From contig SVCK01000152.1 of assembly GCA_015058375.1 (NCBI GenBank), forward strand, positions 1 to 62,098: a stretch of DNA of 62,098 nucleotides, read 5' to 3'. Below the pieces are notes generated by a model, which searched no databases, was not told the DNA's origin, and saw nothing but the letters and a program-made list of their open reading frames with translations. This document shows, in pieces, positions 52,401-61,891 of the stretch; position 1 is the stretch's first letter, and each line of letters starts with the position of its first letter. Origin of the DNA: Clostridium sp. (GTDB taxonomy: Bacteria > Bacillota > Clostridia > Clostridiales > Clostridiaceae). The position numbers were made by a program, and so were the translations under genes.

Positions 52401-52922
52401 GCAATAGGGTATGATTTATATTGCAGAATGCTAGAAGATACGATTAAACTTGTAAAAGGAGAAATAGATAAAGAACCAATAGAAACAACTGTTGATTTAA
52501 AAGTGGATGCATATATACCTTCTACTTATATAGAAGATGAGATGCAGAAAATTTCGATTTATAAAAAGATAGCAGCTATTGAAAGCTTTGAAGAATATAT
52601 GGATATAAAAGAAGAACTTGAAGATAGATATTCTGAAATACCACAGCCTGTATATAATTTGATGGATATAGCTTATATAAAGAGTAGAGCAAAGATACTT
52701 TTTATAGAAGAAATTAAAGAAAATTCTAAAGAAATAGTATTTAAGTTTGCAAAGAATTGTGAAAACTATAAAAATATTTATAAAAAAATTATTAGTAGAT
52801 ATAAAGAAAATGTATTATTAAAGTTTGGAGAAGAACCTTTTTTTGCTTTTACAGATAAAGAGAAAAACAGAGAAGATATGTTAAAATTTTTCAAAGAAAT
52901 GTTAGAAGAATTAAGCAAATAA
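49422..52922 (+). CDS. mfd: transcription-repair coupling factor
   Basis: UvrB-like N-term, CarD-like RID, RecG-like helicase (GDVGYGKTEVA, DEEQRFG). Confidence 0.95.
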   Translation: MRLKGLIEPLITSDKFSSIKSNIEEDGKLVEVSGLSESSKAYFINAMYESFEKPVVIITHNDMEAKNLYEDLNLYTNNVSYFPAKEVVFYNVDAISGDLRWARLRVIKEILDKKRGIIVTSIDAFASEYTPKKLFKDHKLSLKIGKEVNFQDISQILIEGRYERVEIVEGKGEFSLRGGLLDVFPPDAVYPYRIELFGDEIESIRTFNIESQRSIDKVKTLKIFPAKEMIVNDIVVEQALDLMKSELEQVIRNSKDKERIDKVKTIVNRNMESFKETHTFETIDSYLPFLYEKSETFFDYLDKYLIILDDKVRSLGKLESTYTEFNENYSIFLERGDILPSQSNLLVSKEKVLNLLEERVDIVLEEISKNSERLNADFKYELKGASINHYQGQLDILIEDILSKKNSGYRTVILSGTKPRGERLVNTLRDRGIESVYKDQVDEIQFGEVVITYGNLLKGFECPEYKICVISDKEVFGEAKRKLKKTKRKTKGVSKIKSFAELKPGDYVVHANHGIGVYKGIKQIEVAGNKRDYLDIIYDKGDKLYVPVEQLDLVQKYIGSEGKTPKVNKLGSNEWVKAKAKVKKSINEIAKDLMKLYAARATMKGHKFSKDTQWQRQFEDEFPYDETPDQLACIEEIKADMESEKSMDRLLCGDVGYGKTEVAVRAAFKAVMDGKQVAFLVPTTILAEQHYKNLVKRFSDFPVAIDMVSRFRTAKEQKATLQAVKEGNVDILIGTHRLVSKDIKFKDLGLLIVDEEQRFGVAQKEKIKNVKKNVDVLTLSATPIPRTLHMSLTGVRDISVIETPPEERYPIQTYVVEQNDQLIRDAIMREISRGGQVYFVYNRVEDIDKMAGYVQNLVPEAKVSVAHGRMTERELENEMIDFMNNEKNVLVCTTIIETGIDIQNVNTIIVYNADKMGLSQLYQLRGRVGRSNRIAYAYLLYTKDKILTEVAEKRLKALKDFTELGSGFKIAMRDLEIRGAGNMMGSSQHGHMAAIGYDLYCRMLEDTIKLVKGEIDKEPIETTVDLKVDAYIPSTYIEDEMQKISIYKKIAAIESFEEYMDIKEELEDRYSEIPQPVYNLMDIAYIKSRAKILFIEEIKENSKEIVFKFAKNCENYKNIYKKIISRYKENVLLKFGEEPFFAFTDKEKNREDMLKFFKEMLEELSK

Positions 52923-52944
52923 TAAAAAAACGGTAAATAAGTGT

Positions 52945-52973
52945 TTGAATAAATAAAATAATGTTGATATACT
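52945..52973 (+). promoter_or_regulatory. sigma-A-like promoter of first prsA (TTGAAT-17-TATACT)
   Basis: identical hexamers and spacing at the second prsA. Confidence 0.65.
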
Positions 52974-53025
52974 AAAAATATGTCGTTAAACCTATCGTAA
53001 AAATCAAAAAAAGTGAGGGATTACT

Positions 53026-54069
53026 TTGAAAAAGATAGGAAACTTAGTTGCAATGATTCTAACAGGAGTAATGATTCTATTATTTGTTGGGTGTAACATA
53101 GTAGAAAGAACGGAAGAATCAAAACAAAAAGTTGTTTTGGCAAAAGTGGGAAAAACCAAAATAACAAAAGCAGATGTAGATAAAGCTATAAAGACTTATC
53201 TAGATTATTATAAGGAACAGTGTGGAGATGATTTTGAATCAGATGAAACTTTAAGATCAGCTTTAAAGTCATTAAGGACTCAGCAGTTACAAGGACTGGT
53301 TGATAAGGAAGTGTTGTTGCAAAGCAAGGACAAGGTTGGAGTAAATCCAACAGATGAAGAAGTTCAAACAGAAGTTGATAAGAGAATTGATTATTACAAA
53401 GAAAGTTTAGGAACAGAGGAATCATATGAGAGTTTTATAGAATCATATGGATATAATGATGAAAGTTTTAAAGAATATTTAAAACAACAAGTTGTATTAG
53501 GAATGATTGTTGATTCTATTATATCAGATGTAGAAGTGACTGATGAAAATATAGAAGAATACTATAATGAAAATATAGATAAATATACTACTAAGGCTGG
53601 AGCAGATGTTACTCATATTTTGGTTAGGATTGAAAAAGATGATGATGGCAATGTTGTAGAAAATGGAGAAGAAGTTGCAAAGGAAAAAGCTGAATTAATT
53701 AGGAAAAAGGCTTTATCAGGAGAATCATTATCACATATTGCTAATAGTGATGAATTTAAAAATGTGTGTACTTACGAAGAGTTAGGACGTGTGAATTTTG
53801 AGGATAGTGGGATGGATCAAGAGTTTGAAGATGCGTTTAAGAAGCTTTCAGTTGGTGAAGTTTCTGAGGTTGTAGAAACTAATTATGGATACCATGTAAT
53901 AGTTAATACAGCAGTTTATCCACAAAATATAGTGAAATCATTAGATGATGCTTTAAAGCAAGAGATAAAAGGAATTGTGTTATACAATAAGCAAGAAGAT
54001 ATTTATAAGGAAAAGTTAGAACAGTTTAAAAAGAATTTAAATGTTAAAATTTATGAAAATAGGCTATAG
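53026..54069 (+). CDS. prsA: foldase-type peptidylprolyl isomerase lipoprotein (PrsA/SurA-like), copy 1
   Basis: lipobox LLFVGC; rotamase domain ADVTHILVRIEKD...YGYHVIV. Confidence 0.85.
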   Translation: MKKIGNLVAMILTGVMILLFVGCNIVERTEESKQKVVLAKVGKTKITKADVDKAIKTYLDYYKEQCGDDFESDETLRSALKSLRTQQLQGLVDKEVLLQSKDKVGVNPTDEEVQTEVDKRIDYYKESLGTEESYESFIESYGYNDESFKEYLKQQVVLGMIVDSIISDVEVTDENIEEYYNENIDKYTTKAGADVTHILVRIEKDDDGNVVENGEEVAKEKAELIRKKALSGESLSHIANSDEFKNVCTYEELGRVNFEDSGMDQEFEDAFKKLSVGEVSEVVETNYGYHVIVNTAVYPQNIVKSLDDALKQEIKGIVLYNKQEDIYKEKLEQFKKNLNVKIYENRL

Positions 54070-54079
54070 AAAAGGGAGT

Positions 54080-54123
54080 ATCATCTTAGCGGTTTGAAAA
54101 ACTGCTAAGATGACACTTTTTTC
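54080..54123 (+). terminator. terminator between prsA copies
   Basis: tcatcttagcggtttgaaaaactgctaagatgacactttttt. Confidence 0.8.
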
Positions 54124-54301
54124 ATTATTAATAGTTATACATTGACTCTAATATAAGGAATTTTTTTAATGTCTATTGATAAATTGCATTAATAGAAAAC
54201 AAAAAGTAGTACAAAAACAAGATAAAAAGAATATATTGGAGTATTTTTAAGAAATATGAAAAAATTGCATGGAAAACTAATCAAAAACAGGAAGAAAACG
54301 T

Positions 54302-54330
54302 TTGAATTATAATAATACTGTTGATATACT
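54302..54330 (+). promoter_or_regulatory. sigma-A-like promoter of second prsA (TTGAAT-17-TATACT)
   Basis: ttgaat tataataatactgttga tatact. Confidence 0.65.
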
Positions 54331-54387
54331 TTAAGTATGTCGTTTAATATGTCGTTATAACCTATTAAAAAAAAGAAAAGTGAGGGA

Positions 54388-55425
54388 ATGGCTTTGAAGA
54401 GAATTAAGAAGTTAATGACTTTAGCTGTCGCTATTGCTGTTACAGCATCATTTGCAGGTTGTAATATGATAGGAAGAACAGAAGAGTCAAAAGGAAAAAC
54501 AGTATTAGCTAAGGTCGGAAAAACAAAAATTACAAGAGATGACGTTGATAAGTTATTAAAATCAACTCTAGAACAATATAAAGAACAATATGGAGATGAT
54601 TATGAATCAAAAGATAGCATAAAGGATACTTTAAAAAAGTATAGACAAAATGCTTTACAAAACTTAGTTACAGAAGAAGTACTTATGCAAAGTAGAAATA
54701 AGTATGATATTGGTAGTGATGATGAATTTGATGATCAAGTTGAAGAACAATTTAATCAAGTTAAAGATCAAAGCGGAGATGAATTTGAATCTCAATTAGA
54801 ACAATATGGATATACTGAAGAAAGCTTCAAAGAGTATATAAAGAAAAGCTTAATTACAAATAAAGTATATGAAGCTATGATGTCAGATATTGAAGTTACA
54901 GATGAAGAAATTGAAAATTACTATAATGAAAATCAAGACACTTATACTTATGACGCAGGAGCAGATGTTGTACATCTATTATTCCAACCAGAAAAAGATG
55001 ATCAAGGTAATGAAGCTGCAGGAGCAGACGAAGCTGCAAAAGCAAAGGCAGAAGCAGCAAGACAAGAAGTTCTTTCTGGTAAATCATTAAAAGAAGTTTC
55101 TGAAGAAGAACAATTTAAAGATGGTTTATATCAAGATTTAGGACGTTTAACATTTGAAAATAATCAAATGGTTCAAGAATTTACAGATGGATTTAAGAAT
55201 TTACCAGCAAATCAGGTATCTAATTTAGTAAAGACTAGTTTTGGATATCACTTAATAGTAAATACTGCAGTTTATCCAGAAAGATGTGTAGAACCATTAA
55301 ATGATTCTCTTAAAGAAAATATCTCTAATACTTTAAAATCTCAAAAACGTCAACAAGTATTTGAAGATAAATTACAAGAATTAAAGGATGAATTAAAAGT
55401 TAAAACTTATGAAGATAAGCTATAA
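54388..55425 (+). CDS. prsA: foldase-type peptidylprolyl isomerase lipoprotein (PrsA/SurA-like), copy 2
   Basis: lipobox SFAGC; rotamase domain ADVVHLLFQPEKD...FGYHLIV; paralogous to copy 1. Confidence 0.85.
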   Translation: MALKRIKKLMTLAVAIAVTASFAGCNMIGRTEESKGKTVLAKVGKTKITRDDVDKLLKSTLEQYKEQYGDDYESKDSIKDTLKKYRQNALQNLVTEEVLMQSRNKYDIGSDDEFDDQVEEQFNQVKDQSGDEFESQLEQYGYTEESFKEYIKKSLITNKVYEAMMSDIEVTDEEIENYYNENQDTYTYDAGADVVHLLFQPEKDDQGNEAAGADEAAKAKAEAARQEVLSGKSLKEVSEEEQFKDGLYQDLGRLTFENNQMVQEFTDGFKNLPANQVSNLVKTSFGYHLIVNTAVYPERCVEPLNDSLKENISNTLKSQKRQQVFEDKLQELKDELKVKTYEDKL

Positions 55426-55441
55426 TAAATAAGTATGTAAA

Positions 55442-55477
55442 AGTAGAAAAAGTTTAATGCTTTTTCTACTTTTTTTT
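55442..55477 (+). terminator. Rho-independent terminator
   Basis: agtagaaaaagtttaatgctttttctactttttttt. Confidence 0.85.
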
Positions 55478-55519
55478 ATGTCTAGAGAATTATTTATTAT
55501 AACTTTTTTGGATGCTTTG

Positions 55520-55567
55520 ACAAAGTTGCTTCCTGTACTGTTAAAAGCGTGGCGTTAGCAACTTTGT
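55520..55567. repeat. unexplained perfect 11-bp inverted repeat
   Basis: acaaagttgct ... 26 nt ... agcaactttgt, no U-tract. Confidence 0.6.
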
Positions 55568-55693
55568 TCTGCATTTATGCGAAATTTTGAAAAAACAATA
55601 TAAATAATGGGTATAAGTGTATAAAATTTCTAAGGAGTCAAATAATAATATTGTTACTAAGGAAAAAGTTATTTAAGGAGGTTAATTTTAATA

Positions 55694-56239
55694 ATGAAAG
55701 CAACAGGAATTGTAAGACGTATTGATGATTTAGGAAGAGTTGTTATACCAAAAGAAATAAGAAGAACACTTAGAATAAGAGAAGGAGATCCATTAGAAAT
55801 TTTTACAGATAGAGAAGGAGGAGTAATATTAAAAAAATATTCACCTATAAGCGAATTAACTGATTTTTCAAGAGATTATACAGAAAGTCTTCAACAATCA
55901 ATTGGGAATATAGTTATGATAGCTGATAAAGATGCATTTATATCTATGAGTGGTGCTCCTAAAAAAGATTATGTGGAAAGAAAGATAAGTTCAGAACTTG
56001 AAAATATTATGAATAATAGAAAGACAGTTAATTTCCCTGATGGTGGAAATATAATTCCATTACATAATGATGATGAAGAATCAGCTTATGTTTCGCAAGT
56101 GATTTCTCCTATAATAGCTGAAGGTGACACAATAGGTGCAGTCATTATAGCGTCAAAAGAAGGGGGCAAGTTAGGAGAGTTAGAAGTTAAATTAGCAGAA
56201 ACAGCTGCGGGATTTTTAGGAAGGCAGATGGAACAATAA
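55694..56239 (+). CDS. spoVT: stage V sporulation protein T
   Basis: AbrB domain MKATGIVRRIDDLGRVVIPKEIRRTLRIREGDPLEIF; GAF-like C-term. Confidence 0.95.
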   Translation: MKATGIVRRIDDLGRVVIPKEIRRTLRIREGDPLEIFTDREGGVILKKYSPISELTDFSRDYTESLQQSIGNIVMIADKDAFISMSGAPKKDYVERKISSELENIMNNRKTVNFPDGGNIIPLHNDDEESAYVSQVISPIIAEGDTIGAVIIASKEGGKLGELEVKLAETAAGFLGRQMEQ

Positions 56240-56313
56240 AATATATAGTAATAATACCTCTAAACAAAAAATAAAAATAAGTAGTACATAATAATAAAGT
56301 TTGGAGGTATTTT

Positions 56314-57849
56314 ATGAAAAAGCAATCCTTGATAAAAGGCAGCTTGATATTGGGAGTGTCTGGAATATTAACAAGGTTCTTGGGGCTGTTTTTTAGGTGG
56401 CCTTTAATAATGTTGATAGGGGATGAAGGGGTAGGATATTATCAAATGTCATATCCGCTATATATGTTTTTTGTTGCTATGGCATCTGGAATACCAGTTG
56501 CTATGTCTAAAATGGTATCTGAGAAGAATGCTAAAGGAGATATTGAAGGAAGCTTTGAAGTTACAAAAGAAGCTAGTATGCTTATGTTAATAATAGGGAC
56601 AGGCACGTCTGTTATTCTTTTTATGTTTGCGACACAAATAGTTAAATTTCTTCAATGGGATTATCGTGCTTATTATTCACTAATTGGTATATCATTTGCG
56701 CCTGCTATAATTTCAATGATGACAGTATTTAGAGGCTTTTTTCAAGGACTTCAAAATATGACTCCTTCTGCTATATCACAAATATTAGAACAAATAGGAA
56801 GAGTTGTAGTAGGAGTGGGACTAGCAATTATTTTATTGCCAAAAGGTATAGAATATTCAGCAGGTGGAGCTGCGTTTGGAGCTTCTGCAGGAGGACTTAT
56901 TGGTGGGTTATACTTAGCTTTTAAATATCATAAAGTAAAAAAGGAATTGGGAATAAAAAAAATTAAAACCAATCCTGCAATACTTAATAAAATATTGTTG
57001 ATAGCAGTTCCTATTTCAATTGGTACAACTGTTGGAACAATTATGAGCTTAATAGATTCAATTTTAGTTCCACAGAAGTTGTTGAGTGCAGGATTTACAA
57101 ATCAGCAATCAACAATATTATATGCTCAGCTTACAGGTAAGGCGGCTGTAATTGTTAATATACCGCTTACTTTATCAATGGCATTATGTACATCTTTAAT
57201 TCCTATTATTGCAGAAAGTTACATTTTAAAAAGAAAGAAAGAAGTAGATGCAAAAATTAATTTGTCGATAAAATTATCAGCAGTAATTGCAATGCCATGT
57301 TTTTTGGGATTGTTCTTTATGGCTGAACCAATAATGAAGTTTATTTTCCCAGGAAGATTTGAAGGTGTTGAAATACTTAAATATTTATCTATATCAGTTC
57401 CATTTATAATTGTTACACAAACAACAACATCAATTTTACAAAGTGTTGGAAGTTATATTACCCCTGTAATTAATTTGTTAATTGGATGCGTAGTTAAAGT
57501 TATATTAACAGTGATATTAGTGCCTATTTCATCAATAAATATATATGGTGCAGTAATGGCAAGTATAGGAGCGTATATAGTTACAACTGTGCTAAATATA
57601 GTATCAATGAAAATAAAGGTTAAAATTAAGTTGAATTTTTATGAGAACTTCATAAAACCATCATTGGGATCAGCTTTTATGATGTGGTCAGTAGTCATTA
57701 TATATGGAAATCTTTATAAAGGTACAGGAAGTAATAGTCTTTCGTGTTTAGTGTCAATTAGCATAGGTGCTATAATATATTTAATAAGTATTTTTGCTTT
57801 AAAAATATTTAATATTGATGAATTAAAGAATAGATTTAGAAAGGTATAA
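56314..57849 (+). CDS. yabM: polysaccharide biosynthesis/MOP flippase (SpoVB/YabM-like)
   Basis: multi-TM MOP family; position between spoVT and yabN. Confidence 0.85.
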   Translation: MKKQSLIKGSLILGVSGILTRFLGLFFRWPLIMLIGDEGVGYYQMSYPLYMFFVAMASGIPVAMSKMVSEKNAKGDIEGSFEVTKEASMLMLIIGTGTSVILFMFATQIVKFLQWDYRAYYSLIGISFAPAIISMMTVFRGFFQGLQNMTPSAISQILEQIGRVVVGVGLAIILLPKGIEYSAGGAAFGASAGGLIGGLYLAFKYHKVKKELGIKKIKTNPAILNKILLIAVPISIGTTVGTIMSLIDSILVPQKLLSAGFTNQQSTILYAQLTGKAAVIVNIPLTLSMALCTSLIPIIAESYILKRKKEVDAKINLSIKLSAVIAMPCFLGLFFMAEPIMKFIFPGRFEGVEILKYLSISVPFIIVTQTTTSILQSVGSYITPVINLLIGCVVKVILTVILVPISSINIYGAVMASIGAYIVTTVLNIVSMKIKVKIKLNFYENFIKPSLGSAFMMWSVVIIYGNLYKGTGSNSLSCLVSISIGAIIYLISIFALKIFNIDELKNRFRKV

Positions 57850-57864
57850 GAAAGGGGAAACTAA

Positions 57865-59253
57865 ATGATAAATATAGTTGGATTGGGTTGTGGAAGTATA
57901 TATGATTTAACTGTTAGAACTTTAAAAATGTTAAAAGAATCTAAAAATGTTTTCACAAAAAATAAAGGATATTCTATTATAAATCAACTTGAAAGTGAAG
58001 GGATAGAGTTTAAAGATTATAGTGAATTAGTGAACAATATAAAAAAGTACAGAGAAACAAAAGAAAATGCAATATATGTTGTTTTAGGTAACCCTACAGA
58101 AGATGATGAATTTATTGTGGAATGTAAAGCTAAAGAGATTGAATATAAATTGTATGAAAATTTTGAAGCAAAAGATTTTGTTGAAAGATGTACAGGAGAA
58201 AAAATAGGTCGGATTATTGTATTAAACTCCAGTGATGTTATTAAAAATAAAATTAATAAGAGAAAAAATTTAATAATTACAGATTTGAAAGATGATAAAG
58301 TCATTGGTAAGGTAAAAATGGAACTTTTAAAAGTATATTATGAGGATACATATATACATCATTTAAAAATGGGGCAGTATCATGATTTTGGTAAATATAG
58401 AATTTCAGATATAGATAAAATTCAAGATATAGATGAACAATCAGTATTTTATATAAAAGAAGGTTCTAGATGTAAGAAAGATATATGGGACTTAATTGAG
58501 ATAATAGAAATATTAAGAAGTGAAAACGGATGTCCTTGGGATAAGGAACAAACACATCAATCAATAAAGAAGGATATTATAGAGGAAAGTTATGAAGTAT
58601 TTGATGCAATAGAAATTAATGATACTAAAGCACTTATTGAAGAGTTAGGAGATGTGCTATTTCAAGTTTTATTTCATACATCAATCGGAAATGATGAAAA
58701 TAAATTTTCGTTTTTAGATGTAACTGATGGTATTTCAAATAAAATGATTTATAGACATCCTCATGTTTTTGGAAATATTAACGTTGATAGTACTGAGGAA
58801 GTTTTGGTTAATTGGGATGAACTAAAGAAAAATGAAAAGAATTTTAAAAGTTTAACCGATGAATTAAATGGAATAGCTAAGGCTTTACCAGCAATGATAA
58901 GAGCTAAAAAGGTTCAGAAGAAAGTGAAAAATGTTGGTTTCGATTGGGATGACATTTCAGAAGTTTTTGATAAAGTAAAAGAAGAATTAAATGAAGTGAT
59001 GGATGTATATAAGAGTGAAAAAGTGTCAAGAATAAAAGAGGAAATAGGTGATTTACTATTTTCGTGTGTGAATGTAAGTAGGTTTTTAGATGTGGATCCA
59101 GAAGAAGCTTTAAATTTAACGACCGATAAATTTATAAAGAGATTTAGTTACATTGAGATTAAAGCAAAAGAAATGCATAAGAAATTAGATGAAATGTCAT
59201 TAGTAGATATGGATAAACTATGGGATGAGGCTAAAATATTAGAAAAGAGGTAA
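57865..59253 (+). CDS. yabN: tetrapyrrole methylase-like N-term + MazG pyrophosphohydrolase
   Basis: GLGCGSIYDLTVRTL; LRSENGCPWDKEQTHQSIKKDIIEESYEV. Confidence 0.9.
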   Translation: MINIVGLGCGSIYDLTVRTLKMLKESKNVFTKNKGYSIINQLESEGIEFKDYSELVNNIKKYRETKENAIYVVLGNPTEDDEFIVECKAKEIEYKLYENFEAKDFVERCTGEKIGRIIVLNSSDVIKNKINKRKNLIITDLKDDKVIGKVKMELLKVYYEDTYIHHLKMGQYHDFGKYRISDIDKIQDIDEQSVFYIKEGSRCKKDIWDLIEIIEILRSENGCPWDKEQTHQSIKKDIIEESYEVFDAIEINDTKALIEELGDVLFQVLFHTSIGNDENKFSFLDVTDGISNKMIYRHPHVFGNINVDSTEEVLVNWDELKKNEKNFKSLTDELNGIAKALPAMIRAKKVQKKVKNVGFDWDDISEVFDKVKEELNEVMDVYKSEKVSRIKEEIGDLLFSCVNVSRFLDVDPEEALNLTTDKFIKRFSYIEIKAKEMHKKLDEMSLVDMDKLWDEAKILEKR

Positions 59254-59463
59254 ACTAGAGAAGGAATTTTTTAATTCGTGGAGAATAATATAGTTTAATA
59301 GATATTAGTTGTGTTAACCGATATAGTTCATAATTATTCTATTCTTTTTATAAAAATGAACTAAATATATAGACTACTTGAAAAAGAGGATATATAATAA
59401 GATAATGTAAGTGTGGTACATAAACACAGTTATATAAAAGGTTAACTGGATTTTAAGGAGGAT

Positions 59464-59745
59464 GTAATCGTGAATAAATCAGAATTAATTACAAGTATGG
59501 CAGAAAAGAGTCAATTAACAAAAAAAGATGCTGAATTAGCTTTAAAAGCTTTTATCGATAGCGTAGAAGAAGCTTTAGAAAAAGGTGAAAAGGTTCAATT
59601 AGTTGGTTTTGGTACTTTTGAAACAAGAGAAAGAGCTGCTAGAGAAGGAAGAAACCCAAGAACTAAAGAAGTAATTAAAATAGCTGCTTCAACAGTTCCA
59701 GTATTCAAAGCAGGAAAAGAATTTAAGGAAAAAGTAAACAAATAA
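59464..59745 (+). CDS. hup: HU family DNA-binding protein
   Basis: MNKSELITSMAEKSQLTKKDAE...GFGTFETRERAAREGRNPRT; RBS aaggaggatgtaatc. Confidence 0.95.
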   Translation, partial: VIVNKSELITSMAEKSQLTKKDAELALKAFIDSVEEALEKGEKVQLVGFGTFETRERAAREGRNPRTKEVIKIAASTVPVFKAGKEFKEKVNK

Positions 59746-59757
59746 GTTTGGAATTAG

Positions 59758-59783
59758 ACCCGAGTTTACCTCGGGTTTTTTTG
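59758..59783 (+). terminator. Rho-independent terminator
   Basis: acccgagtttacctcgggtttttttg. Confidence 0.85.
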
Positions 59784-59818
59784 ATACATAAGAAAATAAG
59801 AACAAGGAGGAAAAGTTT

Positions 59819-60079
59819 GTGAGATTAGATAAGTATCTTAAAGTTTCAAGAATTATTAAGAGAAGAACTGTAGCTAAAGAAGCATGTGAAAGTGGAAGAG
59901 TTACAATTAATGATAAGGTGGCTAAAGCATCTACAGATGTAAAAGAAAATGATATTATAGAAATTCAATTTGCTAGTAGATCATTAAAAGCAAAAATTGT
60001 TAATATTGCACAACATGTTAGAAAAGAAGATGCAAAGGATATGTATGTTATTATCGAAGGAGAAGAGGATAAAGAATGA
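59819..60079 (+). CDS. rqcP: S4-domain RNA-binding protein (RqcP/YabO)
   Basis: MRLDKYLKVSRIIKRRTVAKEACESGRVTIN. Confidence 0.9.
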   Translation: MRLDKYLKVSRIIKRRTVAKEACESGRVTINDKVAKASTDVKENDIIEIQFASRSLKAKIVNIAQHVRKEDAKDMYVIIEGEEDKE

Positions 60080-60144
60080 TATTTTAGAATAATTCCAATT
60101 ATCCTACATATATTTTTTAGTAGTAATTTATGTAGGAGATAGAA

Positions 60145-60408
60145 ATGGAAGAAACTAAAAAAAATAATTTGTCATTAGAAAATAGAAAAAAACTTACGTT
60201 AACAGGAGTAATTGAAGTTATTAATTTTGATGAAGAAACAATATTGTTAGATACTAGTTTGGGAAAGTTAACTATAAAAGGCGAAAAGTTAAAAGTTGAT
60301 AAATTAGATGTACAAAATGGAGAGGTTATTATAAAAGGCGTTATTTCATCTTTGATATATTCAAAGAAGAAAAATAAAGAAAATCTAATTAAAAGGATAT
60401 TTAAATAG
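60145..60408 (+). CDS. yabP: sporulation protein YabP
   Basis: YabP-like sequence, order yabO-yabP-yabQ-divIC. Confidence 0.9.
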   Translation: MEETKKNNLSLENRKKLTLTGVIEVINFDEETILLDTSLGKLTIKGEKLKVDKLDVQNGEVIIKGVISSLIYSKKKNKENLIKRIFK

Positions 60409-60414
60409 AAAAAT

Positions 60415-60804
60415 ATGCCGTTAGAATTAAATGTACAGTTTGATATAATATTTTATAGCCTCTTAGCGGGATTATTAACTGGAACTTTTTTTGATGCCTA
60501 TAGAGTTATACGTGGATTTAATTTAAATAAGATAGTGATGTGGGTAGAAGATTTATTATTTTGGATACTATGCGCTGGAATTATTTTTGTATTTTTGCTA
60601 TATGTTAATTATGCATTTCTTGGATTATATGTTTACATGTTTATATGTTTATCTTTGTTTATATATTTCAAATTAATAAGTAATAAGGTAATTAAAACTG
60701 AACAAATTATAAAAAGTGAACTATTAAAGGTGATAAGAATATTATTAAAAAATATATTATATCCTTTTAAAATAATTTTAGAAAAAATGGCAGAGAAAAA
60801 ATGA
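60415..60804 (+). CDS. yabQ: spore cortex biosynthesis protein YabQ
   Basis: multi-TM, SLLAGLLTGTFFDAYRVIRG; synteny. Confidence 0.9.
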   Translation: MPLELNVQFDIIFYSLLAGLLTGTFFDAYRVIRGFNLNKIVMWVEDLLFWILCAGIIFVFLLYVNYAFLGLYVYMFICLSLFIYFKLISNKVIKTEQIIKSELLKVIRILLKNILYPFKIILEKMAEKK

Positions 60805-60884
60805 ATAACTAATAAAAATAACTTGAATAAAATAGATATTGTGATTACAATATATTTATAGATTTTATTGCAGAGGTGCTATGG

Positions 60885-61166
60885 ATGAGAAAGAAGTTAA
60901 CATTAAAAAACTTAATAATCTTAGTGCTCTCAATTATTTTTGTTGTAAGTTTTGTTAGGCAAGAAAAGACAATAAAAAGGATAGAGAAAGATAAACAAGC
61001 TAAGCAGGAACAACTTCAAGAGCTGCAAGAAAAAAATGAGAGGCTTCAGGAAGAAAATGCAAAAGCTAAAACAGATGAATATCTTGAACAGTTAGCTAGA
61101 GAAAGGCTTAATATGATTAAAAATGGTGAAACTTCAGTTGAAGTAAAAACTGTTGATTCAAATTAA
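60885..61166 (+). CDS. divIC: septum formation protein FtsB/DivIC-like
   Basis: N-terminal TM plus coiled coil, EYLEQLARERLNMIKNGE. Confidence 0.85.
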   Translation: MRKKLTLKNLIILVLSIIFVVSFVRQEKTIKRIEKDKQAKQEQLQELQEKNERLQEENAKAKTDEYLEQLARERLNMIKNGETSVEVKTVDSN

Positions 61167-61228
61167 TGGAACTCGGTTATTATATTTAAATAACATATAT
61201 ATTTATTTTAAGGAGGAATCTTTTAAAC

Positions 61229-61636
61229 ATGACCTTAGCGGCAGGAAACATATTAGAAGGAACAGTGGTTAACATTACGAATTTTGGAGCCTTTGTAGAG
61301 GTGGATGGAAAGACAGGATTAGTTCATATTTCAGAAGTGGCAGATTCATTTGTAAAGGATATAAGAGAACATTTAAGCGAACAGGATAAGGTTAAGGTTA
61401 AAGTTATCTCAATAGATGATAATGGCAAAATAAGTTTATCTATAAAGCAAGCGAATGTTAAGAAGAAATCAGCTAAACCAATGGAATTTGATTGGAATTC
61501 AGAAAAGAACGCTAAAGCTTCAAATTCAAACTTTGAAGATAAAATATCTAAGTTTTTAAAAGATAGCGAAGAAAAGATGCAAGATGTTAAAAGACATCAA
61601 GAGTTTAAAAGTAAAAATAGTAAAAACAGATCTTAA
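61229..61636 (+). CDS. yabR: S1 RNA-binding domain protein (YabR)
   Basis: GNILEGTVVNITNFGAFVEVDGKTGLVHISEVA. Confidence 0.9.
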   Translation: MTLAAGNILEGTVVNITNFGAFVEVDGKTGLVHISEVADSFVKDIREHLSEQDKVKVKVISIDDNGKISLSIKQANVKKKSAKPMEFDWNSEKNAKASNSNFEDKISKFLKDSEEKMQDVKRHQEFKSKNSKNRS

Positions 61637-61698
61637 TTATTAAAATTGAGGTTATATAGATATAGAGATGATTGGGATAAAAAATATCCTGAAAAGAA

Positions 61699-61734
61699 AA
61701 TCGCTGTAAGCAATTAAGCTTATAGCGATTTTTT
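61699..61734 (+). terminator. Rho-independent terminator
   Basis: aatcgctgtaagcaattaagcttatagcgatttttt. Confidence 0.85.
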
Positions 61735-61828
61735 GATAAAACATAATGTAAGTTGACGTTTAAATGTATTCTTAACATGATTTAGATGGAATAAAATAAA
61801 GAAAATAAAAAAAGTGTGCAAAAAAATG

Positions 61829-61857
61829 TTGACAGTATGTTAATCATGCTATATAAT
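61829..61857 (+). promoter_or_regulatory. consensus sigma-A promoter for tRNA cluster
   Basis: ttgaca-17 nt-tataat. Confidence 0.85.
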
Positions 61858-61891
61858 TAATTTTGTCGCTGGGAACAGCAAAGAGGTGCTT

